DNA from: Phenylobacterium sp.
GTDB taxonomy: Bacteria; Pseudomonadota; Alphaproteobacteria; Caulobacterales; Caulobacteraceae
Assembly (NCBI RefSeq): GCF_025351295.1
Contig: NZ_JANXWD010000038.1
Location: forward strand, 1-64,000
Direction: 5' to 3'
DNA: 64,000 nt
The notes under the pieces are model-generated. The model did no database searches, was not told the DNA's origin, and worked only from the letters and a program-made list of their open reading frames with translations. Positions 58,212-64,000 of this stretch are shown one piece after another (within the stretch, counting starts at the first letter, position 1; every line of letters starts with the position of its first letter). Both the position numbers and the translations under genes were made by a program.

Positions 58212-59567
58212 CTAATACGCGAAGTCGTCGAACACCCGGCCCGCATTGCCGGCCCAGCGGGTCTGGTAGAGTTCCAGCAGCCGCTCCGCCGGGGTGATCC
58301 CGCTGTCGGCGATCTGTTCCAGCTCGGAGAGGTAGTTGCTCTCGTCGACCATGCCGGCCGACAGGCGGTTGCGGGTCTTGAGACCCGAACGGGCGATGGC
58401 CACCATGTCCTTGGCGACGTCCTGGACCGTGCGCCCGGCGATCTCGGCCTTCAGGCCCAGGCGGGCCACGTCGGCGCGCAGGCGCTCGTGGTCCTCGATC
58501 TTCCAGTCCTTGCAGAGGTCCCAGGCGGCGGCCAGGGCGGGGGCGTCGTAGAATATCCCCATCCACAGGGCCGGCAGCGCGCAGAGCCGGCTCCACGGCC
58601 CGGCGTCGGCGCCACGCATCTCCAGGTACTTCTTCAGCCGCACCTCGGGGAACAGGGTGGTGGTGTGGTCGGCCCAGTCCTTGATCGTCGGACGCTGGCC
58701 CGGCAGTTCGGCCAGCTTGCCGTCCATGAAGTCGACGAACGACCGGCCCGCCAGGTCGATATAGCGGTCGCCGCGCTTGGCGAAATACATCGGCACGTTC
58801 AGCGCATAGCGGGCGTAGGTCTCGAAGCCGAAGCCATCCTGGAACACGAAGTCCAGCATGCCAGTGCGGTCGGGGTCGGTGTCGGTCCAGACGTTGGCGC
58901 GGGCCGAGACGAAGCCCGACGGCTTGCCCTCGATGAACGGCGAGTTGGCGAACAGCGCCGTGCAGATCGGCTGCAGCGCCAGCGAGGTGCGGAACTTGGC
59001 CACCATGTCGGCCTCGGAGCCGAAGTCGAGGTTGGCTTGCACCGTGCAGGTGCGGAACATCATGTCGAGGCCGAGCCCGCCCACCTTGGGCATGTACTCG
59101 CGCATGATCTTGTAGCGGCCCTTGGGCATCACCGGGACCTGGTCGCGCCGCCAGATCGGCGAATAGCCCAGCCCCAGGAACCCCAGGCCCAGCTCGTCGG
59201 CGACGGTCTTGACCTCGCTGAGGTGCTGGCCGGTCTCCTGGCAGATGTCGTGGACGGTCTCCAGCGGCGCACCGGAAAGCTCGAACTGGCCGCCCGGCTC
59301 CAGGCTGACGTTGGCCAGCCCGCGTTCCAGGGCGATGATGTGCTCGCCCTCCATCACCGGCGTCCAGCCGAACCGGGTCAGCCCGTCCAGCAGGGCCTTG
59401 ATGCCGCCGGGCTCGTAGGGGACAGGCGCGTGGTCGGCGAGGCGGAAGACGAACTTCTCGTGCTCGGCGCCGCAGCGCCACTCGCTGGCCGGCTTGGCGC
59501 CCTCCGCCATCCAGGACACCAGGTCTTCGAACACCAGGGGTCGATCGTCACACGCGACCTCGGCCAT
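58212..59567 (-). CDS. gshA: Glutamate-cysteine ligase (plant/proteobacterial type)
   Basis: A 451-residue ligase making gamma-glutamylcysteine, the first step of glutathione synthesis. The ATG-proximal MAEVACDDRPLVFEDLVSWM and the Glu-rich CGAEHEKFVFRLADHAP, then LERGLANVSLEPGGQFELSG, FRTCTVQANLDFGSEADMV, SPFIEGKPSGFVSARANVW and MRGADAGPWSRLCALPA fit the alphaproteobacterial GCS2/plant family. The start may instead be the ATG six bases upstream (MCMAEV). Glutathione use fits the nearby GST and GFA genes. Confidence 0.9.
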   Translation of the reverse strand: MAEVACDDRPLVFEDLVSWMAEGAKPASEWRCGAEHEKFVFRLADHAPVPYEPGGIKALLDGLTRFGWTPVMEGEHIIALERGLANVSLEPGGQFELSGAPLETVHDICQETGQHLSEVKTVADELGLGFLGLGYSPIWRRDQVPVMPKGRYKIMREYMPKVGGLGLDMMFRTCTVQANLDFGSEADMVAKFRTSLALQPICTALFANSPFIEGKPSGFVSARANVWTDTDPDRTGMLDFVFQDGFGFETYARYALNVPMYFAKRGDRYIDLAGRSFVDFMDGKLAELPGQRPTIKDWADHTTTLFPEVRLKKYLEMRGADAGPWSRLCALPALWMGIFYDAPALAAAWDLCKDWKIEDHERLRADVARLGLKAEIAGRTVQDVAKDMVAIARSGLKTRNRLSAGMVDESNYLSELEQIADSGITPAERLLELYQTRWAGNAGRVFDDFAY

Positions 59568-59731
59568 GCACATTCTCCCCGGCCACAGCGCCGCCACGCC
59601 GGGTCGGGTCCCGCGCGGCCGCGTCTTTACGCCGTTAGGATAGGTGGGCGCAAATGCGCGAAGCTCAAGTGGCCCTGTCGCAATGGCCCCGGGCGGCGTA
59701 AGCGTGCGGCAGCGCAACGCCAGGAGGGCTG

Positions 59732-60151
59732 ATGGACGCCAACGTCAAAGAGGCCATGCCGTTCTTCCGGGTGGCCGACATGAAGGCCTCGCTCAACTTC
59801 TACGTCGACGGGCTGGGGTTCGAGATCGACAAGCGCTGGGACGACCGCGGCGTGCTGCGCTGGTGCTCGCTCAAGCTGGGCGGCGCCACGATCCTGCTCC
59901 AGCAGTTCCGCGCCAAGGGTCAGGACGCCTGGGTCCCCGACGGCCGGGTCGGCGAAGGGGTCAGCATCTTCTTCCGCTGCGAGGACGCCATCGCGATCTG
60001 GCGCGCCGCCACCGCCGCCGGCCTCGAGCCCTCGCAGCCGGAGGTCGGCAACGGCAGCTGGGTCACCGGCCTGGACGACCCGGACGGCTACCGCCTGGAG
60101 TTCGAGAGCCCCACCGATGCGCCCGAGGACAGCGTGTTCGAGGAGGATTAG
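59732..60151 (+). CDS. VOC superfamily (glyoxalase/bleomycin-resistance) protein
   Basis: A 139-residue single VOC protein. The paired beta-alpha-beta modules show MPFFRVADMKASLNFYVDGL, CSLKLGGATILLQQFR, EGVSIFFRCEDAIAIWR and NGSWVTGLDDPDGYRLEFES, the last bearing the metal-binding Glu common to the fold. It could bind a drug, a metal or a small aldehyde; the substrate is unknown. The stop shares bases with the convergent rsmE. Confidence 0.88.
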   Translation: MDANVKEAMPFFRVADMKASLNFYVDGLGFEIDKRWDDRGVLRWCSLKLGGATILLQQFRAKGQDAWVPDGRVGEGVSIFFRCEDAIAIWRAATAAGLEPSQPEVGNGSWVTGLDDPDGYRLEFESPTDAPEDSVFEED

Positions 60152-60861
60152 CGCCAGTCCCCCGCCGACGCCTGCCAGAGCGCCAGCGCGCTGATCGCGG
60201 CGGTGTCGGCGCGCAGGATGCGGGGGCCGAGCGTGACGGGCGTGGCGTAGGGCAAGGCGCGGAGCCTTTCGCGTTCGGCGGGCGAGAACCCTCCCTCAGG
60301 CCCGATCAGGATCGCCCAGGGCCCTTCGCCAAGGCCCGCCGCCAGCACGGGCGGCGCGTCGCCCGCCTCGTCGCAGAACAGCAGGCGGCGACCGGGCTCC
60401 CAGGCGGCCAGCAGCGCCTCCAGCTTCACCGGCTCGGCCACCTGCGGCACGTCCAGCCGGCCGGTTTGTTCCGAAGCCTCCACGGCGATGGCCCGCAGGC
60501 GATCCACCCGGGTGTGGTCGGCGTTGGTCCGCTCGGTGGTGACCGGCCGCACGCGGCGCGCGCCCAGCTCGGCGGCCTTTTCCACGATGATCTCCAGCCG
60601 GCCCCGCTTCACCAGGGCGACGATCAGGTCCAGGTCGGGGCCGACGTGCTGCGGCCGGGTGCGCGACAGGGCGGTCAGGCGCACCGCCCGCTTGCCGACC
60701 GTGGCCAGCGTGGCGCGCCACTCCCCGTCGCGGCCGTTGAACACCGCCACCTCGTCGCCGACGCCCAGGCGCATCACCGCGGCCAGGTAGCGGCTCTGGC
60801 CCGCGTCCAGGTCGAGCGCGGCGCCGGGGGCCAGGTCGTGCGGGATGTGGAGGCGGATCAT
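60148..60861 (-). CDS. rsmE: 16S rRNA (uracil1498-N3)-methyltransferase
   Basis: A 237-residue SPOUT methyltransferase that modifies U1498 of 16S rRNA. Hallmarks are LDAGQSRYLAAVMRLGVGDE at the N-terminal PUA-like domain, IVEKAAELGARRVRPVTTER and the knotted IGPEGGFSPAERERL plus LGPRILRADTAAISALALWQ. Length is normal. It is divergent from ppk2, 35 bp away. Confidence 0.95.
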   Translation of the reverse strand: MIRLHIPHDLAPGAALDLDAGQSRYLAAVMRLGVGDEVAVFNGRDGEWRATLATVGKRAVRLTALSRTRPQHVGPDLDLIVALVKRGRLEIIVEKAAELGARRVRPVTTERTNADHTRVDRLRAIAVEASEQTGRLDVPQVAEPVKLEALLAAWEPGRRLLFCDEAGDAPPVLAAGLGEGPWAILIGPEGGFSPAERERLRALPYATPVTLGPRILRADTAAISALALWQASAGDWR

Positions 60862-60896
60862 TGGCCCTCAATATCAATCCTGCGCATTATGCCGCC

Positions 60897-61655
60897 ATGG
60901 CCAAGACCAAGGACGAACGCGAGCTGGAGGCCCTACAGGTCTCACTCGTGCGCTACCAGCAGTACGCGATCGACGCCGGAACCCGCGACCTGGTGATCTT
61001 CGAAGGCCGCGACACCGCCGGCAAGGATGGGGCGATCCGGCGGATCACCGAGCACCTCTCCGTGCGCAACACCCATGTGGTCGCCCTGCCCAAGCCCAGC
61101 GACCGGGAGCGCAGCGAGTGGTACTTCCAGCGCTATGCCCGGCGCCTGCCGACGGCTGGCGAGTTCACGATCTTCAACCGCTCCTGGTACAATCGCGCCG
61201 GCGTCGAGCGGGTGATGAAGTTCTCCACCGCCGACGAGCAGGAGACCTTCCTGCGCGACGTCAACACCTTCGAGCGCATGCTGGTCGGCAGCGGCCTGCG
61301 GATCGTCAAGCTGTGGCTCGACATCTCGCGCAAGGAACAGGCCGCGCGCCTGGAGGCCCGCCGCACGGACCCGCTGAAGGCGTTGAAGATCAGCCCCCTG
61401 GACGGCGTGGCGCAGGAAAAATGGACAGCCTATTCCAAGGCCCGTAACGAGATGCTCACCCGCACCCACTGTCCCGAGGCGCCGTGGTTCATCGTCCACA
61501 CCGACAAGAAGCACAAGGCGCGGCCGAACATCATCCGCCACCTGCTGAAGACCCTGGCGCCCAAGGAGATCGCGCGCGAGGTCGAGGCGCCGGACGCCGA
61601 CATCCTCTACCCCTTCGATCCCACTGCGATCACCGACGGTCGCCTGCAGCCCTGA
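60897..61655 (+). CDS. ppk2: Polyphosphate kinase 2 (PPK2)
   Basis: A 252-residue PPK2 that moves phosphate between polyphosphate and nucleotides. The Walker A is FEGRDTAGKDGAIRRI (G37-G45). The lid module with conserved basic residues includes RYARRLPTAGEF, and the Walker B region reads IFNRSWYNRAGVE. The final part has WFIVHTDKKHKARPNIIRHL and IARE. Many class I enzymes have Asp where FNRS has Asn; the FNRS form occurs in other PPK2 classes, so nucleotide preference is open. The ATG start at 60897 fits family length. Confidence 0.9.
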   Translation: MAKTKDERELEALQVSLVRYQQYAIDAGTRDLVIFEGRDTAGKDGAIRRITEHLSVRNTHVVALPKPSDRERSEWYFQRYARRLPTAGEFTIFNRSWYNRAGVERVMKFSTADEQETFLRDVNTFERMLVGSGLRIVKLWLDISRKEQAARLEARRTDPLKALKISPLDGVAQEKWTAYSKARNEMLTRTHCPEAPWFIVHTDKKHKARPNIIRHLLKTLAPKEIAREVEAPDADILYPFDPTAITDGRLQP

Positions 61656-61778
61656 ATCCCCGAATGTTCCGCCGCGCGCCTCGGGGCGGGGTTATCGTTA
61701 ACCATTCGTTACCGGACTGTTGTTCTTTGTTTGTTCGATCGCTAGCCTGGGTCCTCGATTCAGGCCGGGCCGCTTCCC

Positions 61779-62978
61779 ATGAATGACACCCTCACCGCCG
61801 GCGAGGCGCGGCGCATCGCGCTGGCCGCCCAGGGCTTCGGCGCGTCGCGGGAAGGGGAGGTCGGCCGCCGGCAGCTGGTCAGGCTGGTGGAGCGGCTGGG
61901 GGTGATCCAGATCGACTCGGTCAACGTCGTCTCGCGCACCCACTACCTGCCGGCCTTCTCCCGCCTCGGCGCCTATCCGAGGGCGCTGCTGGAGGACATC
62001 GCCTGGGGCAGGAAACGGCCGCTGTTCGAGTACTGGGCGCACGAGGCCTCGCTGCTGCCGCTGGTGAGCCAGCCGCTGTTCCGCTGGCGGATGGAGGACG
62101 CCCGGGCCGGCGTCGGCACCTGGAAGGGCATCGCCAGGTTCCTGCGCGAGCGGCGCGAGTTCGTGGATCGCGCCCTGGACGAGATCGCGCGGCGCGGACC
62201 GCTATCGGCCTCCGACCTGGAGATCGGGGTCAAGGGGGCGGGCGGCTGGTGGGGCTGGAGCGAGGCCAAGCGCGCCGTCGAGTGCCTGTTCTGGGCCGGC
62301 GAGCTGACCACCGCCACCCGGCGCGGGACCTTCGAGCGGGTCTATGGCCTGCCCGACAAGGTGCTGCCCAAGGCCATCCGCGACACGCCCACCCCGCCCC
62401 GCGACGAGGCCCAGCGCCAGCTGGTGATGATCGCCGCCCGCGCCATGGGCATCGGCACGGAACGCGACCTGCGCGACTATTTCCGCATGCCGGTGGCGGA
62501 TACCAAGGCCCGCCTCACCGAACTGATCGAGGCCGGCGCCCTGACGCCGGTGACGGTGAAGGGCTGGCGCGAACCGGCCTATCTCGACCCCGCCGCGCGG
62601 CGGCCGCGCAAGATCGAGCACACCGCGCTGCTCTCGCCCTTCGACAACCTGATCTGGTTCCGCGAGCGCACCGAGCGGATGTTCGGCGTCCGCATCCGGC
62701 TGGAGATCTACACCCCTGCCGAAAAACGCACCCACGGCTACTACGTCCTGCCGTTCCTGGAGGACGACGCCATCACGGCGCGCGTGGACCTCAAGGCCGA
62801 CCGCAAGGCCGGCGTGCTGGTCGTCCAGGCGTCCCACGCGGAACCCTGGGCGACAAAGGCGACGGCGGTGAACCTGGCCGGAGAGTTGAAGCGCATGGCG
62901 GGGTGGCTGGGGCTGGAGCGCGTGCGGGTGGAGCCACGGGGCGATCTGGCTGGGGCGCTCAGCGATGCCTTCGCATAG
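61779..62978 (+). CDS. YcaQ/AlkZ-type DNA glycosylase (winged-helix, COG3214)
   Basis: A 399-residue HTH_42 protein. The catalytic Q-x-D of the YcaQ group is seen in VIQIDSVNVVSRTHYLPAF (Q44, D46). Tandem winged helices are suggested by GPLSASDLEIGVKGAGG and RDLRDYFRMPVADTKARLTE. Other family segments are PLFEYWAHEASLLP and SPFDNLIWFRERTERMFG. YcaQ proteins open interstrand crosslinks by cutting alkylated bases; its fungal/bacterial kin AlkZ does so for azinomycin. A role in crosslink repair is inferred. Confidence 0.9.
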   Translation: MNDTLTAGEARRIALAAQGFGASREGEVGRRQLVRLVERLGVIQIDSVNVVSRTHYLPAFSRLGAYPRALLEDIAWGRKRPLFEYWAHEASLLPLVSQPLFRWRMEDARAGVGTWKGIARFLRERREFVDRALDEIARRGPLSASDLEIGVKGAGGWWGWSEAKRAVECLFWAGELTTATRRGTFERVYGLPDKVLPKAIRDTPTPPRDEAQRQLVMIAARAMGIGTERDLRDYFRMPVADTKARLTELIEAGALTPVTVKGWREPAYLDPAARRPRKIEHTALLSPFDNLIWFRERTERMFGVRIRLEIYTPAEKRTHGYYVLPFLEDDAITARVDLKADRKAGVLVVQASHAEPWATKATAVNLAGELKRMAGWLGLERVRVEPRGDLAGALSDAFA

Positions 62979-62981
62979 TTC

Positions 62982-63135
62982 GCGCCCCCTCCGTCTGGCG
63001 GCTCCGCCGCCAGCCACCTCCCCCGAAGTGTTCCCTTCGGGGGAGGAGCGAAGCGCCGCGACTTCCGCTCCTCCCCCGCACCGCAGAGTGCGGGGGAGGT
63101 GGCTTGCGCCGCAGGCGCAAGACGGAAGGGGGCGC
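62982..63135. repeat. Multi-hairpin palindromic element
   Basis: An outer inverted repeat (GCGCCCCCTCCGTC 62982-62995 with 63121-63135, one extra base) encloses four stems: 62995-63013 (8 bp), 63017-63046 (12 bp, CCTCCCCCGAAG), 63070-63099 (11 bp, CCTCCCCCGCA) and 63103-63121 (8 bp). Part of it recurs at 46388-46477. It lies between convergent genes. Confidence 0.85.
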
Positions 63136-63139
63136 AAGG

Positions 63140-64000
63140 CTACCCCACACCCTCCGTCACCGCGTGCAGCCGGGCATAGGCGCCGCCCTTCTTGACCAGG
63201 TCGGCGTGCTTGCCTTCCTCCACGATGCGGCCGTCCTCGAACACCAGGATGCGGTCGGCGCCGCGGATGGTCGACAGGCGGTGGGCGATGACGATGGTGG
63301 TGCGGCCGACCATCAGCTCCTCCATCGCCGCCTGCACCTGGCGCTCGGTCTCCACGTCCAGCGACGAGGTGGCCTCGTCCAGGACCAGGATCGGCGCGTC
63401 GGCCAGGAAGGCCCGGGCGATCGCCACCCGTTGCCGCTCGCCGCCCGACAGCTTCACGCCTCGCTCGCCGACCAGGGTGTCGTAGCCCTTGGGCAGCCTG
63501 GCGATGAAGTCGTTGGCCCGCGCCCGCCTGGCCGCCAGCGCGATCTCGTCAGCCGTGGCGTCCGGCCGGGCGTACTTGATGTTCTCGGCCAGGGTGCGGT
63601 GGAACAGGGCCGGATCCTGCGGCACCACGGCGATGGCGCGCCGCAGCGACCCCTGGGTGACCTGGGCTACGTCCTGGCCGTCGATCAGGATCGCGCCCGC
63701 GTCGAGGTCGTACAGCCGCTGCACCAGCTTCACGAAGGTCGACTTGCCCGACCCGGTCGGCCCGACCAGCGCCACCCGTTCGCCCGGCGCGATGCGCAGG
63801 GTGAAGCGGTCGTAGAGCGGCGTCTCCGCTGATTTGTAGCGGAAGGTCACCCGGTCGAAGACGATCTCGCCCAGATCGGCGCGGAAGGCGGGCGCGGCCG
63901 GGGCGTCGATCACCTGCGGCGCCATCCGGGCGTAGCGGGCCACGTCCTCGCTGTCGTCAAGGCCGCGCTGGGCCATGCGGATGTTGTCGCCGATGTTGCG
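63140..64000 (-). CDS. ABC transporter, ATP-binding domain (N-terminal part beyond window)
   Basis: The frame is open to the last base, so the start and the transmembrane half lie outside. The visible 286 codons are the nucleotide-binding domain of an exporter: an A-loop-type segment before VALVGPTGSGKSTFVKLVQR (Walker A), Q-loop VVPQDPALFHRTL, signature LSGGERQRVAIARAFL, Walker B ILVLDEATSSLD and H-loop VIAHRLSTI. The preceding linker (RNIGDNIRMAQRGLDDSEDV) is typical of fused MsbA/BmrA-like half-transporters. The cargo is unknown. Confidence 0.9.
   Translation of the reverse strand, partial: RNIGDNIRMAQRGLDDSEDVARYARMAPQVIDAPAAPAFRADLGEIVFDRVTFRYKSAETPLYDRFTLRIAPGERVALVGPTGSGKSTFVKLVQRLYDLDAGAILIDGQDVAQVTQGSLRRAIAVVPQDPALFHRTLAENIKYARPDATADEIALAARRARANDFIARLPKGYDTLVGERGVKLSGGERQRVAIARAFLADAPILVLDEATSSLDVETERQVQAAMEELMVGRTTIVIAHRLSTIRGADRILVFEDGRIVEEGKHADLVKKGGAYARLHAVTEGVG

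Noticed and set aside
63140-63976. ATG at 63976 as the ABC gene start
   Set aside because: The frame stays open to the window end and the ATG lies inside a normal linker of a fused exporter, so the true start is beyond the window.

Overview
The window looks like chromosomal DNA of a Caulobacteraceae alphaproteobacterium, most likely Phenylobacterium or a close Caulobacter relative. The base composition is very GC-rich by eye and intergenic gaps are short. There is a full aa3 oxidase operon (ctaC-ctaD-ctaB-coxF-ctaG-ctaE-DUF983-SURF1), a PdeA-type c-di-GMP phosphodiesterase with the GEDEF motif and a C-terminal Arg-Gly, many PAS/CHASE3 hybrid histidine kinases, and a DUF1800/DUF1501 pair. The genus is inferred from gene content; no rRNA or other marker is present. 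No tRNA, CRISPR array, prophage or insertion sequence was seen.

Layout: 1-2.3 kb holds a truncated ECF sigma factor and a LuxR-type regulator broken by two compensating frameshifts. At 2.7-6.1 kb an aryl-CoA ligase and a thiamine-diphosphate enzyme are translationally coupled. At 6.1-10.0 kb are cell-surface genes: a secreted protein built of five four-cysteine repeats, a YbjN-like protein, a PagL-like lipid A deacylase and an RTX calcium-binding protein. At 10.2-13.4 kb lies the DUF1800 lipoprotein/DUF1501 Tat protein pair. From 13.4 to 22.9 kb come oxidoreductases (nitronate monooxygenase-like, SDR, GST, PNPOx-like, FAD-linked), YaaA, a CHASE3 hybrid kinase, a vapBC pair whose toxin lacks its first catalytic Asp, and a GNAT enzyme. 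From 23 to 32.7 kb are Sua5, a cytochrome b561-YceI fusion beside a stand-alone YceI, an acyl-CoA dehydrogenase, another hybrid kinase, an amidohydrolase, a 3-methyladenine glycosylase, a peroxiredoxin and YqgE.

From 32.8 to 49.2 kb nearly everything is on the minus strand: the cox operon leads into thrC and an M16 peptidase, then (after two plus-strand paralogous PAS hybrid kinases) a RimJ-like acetyltransferase and pdeA. From 49.5 kb on come tldD, a GFA protein, a PQQ-type sugar dehydrogenase, a TonB-dependent receptor, a POT peptide transporter, DUF427, a CYTH protein, glutamate-cysteine ligase, a VOC protein, rsmE, ppk2, a YcaQ-type glycosylase and the C-terminal half of an ABC exporter.

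Palindromic REP/BIME-like elements recur at convergent gene ends (19.8, 31.5, 32.8, 51.4, 57.5, 63.0 kb) and also inside the cox operon (44.5 and 46.4 kb). I found no clear new multi-gene defence or biosynthetic system. The items most worth following up are the five-unit cysteine repeat protein, the PIN toxin with an Asp-to-His change, the split LuxR gene, the paired kinases next to pdeA, and the hairpin elements inside the cox operon.
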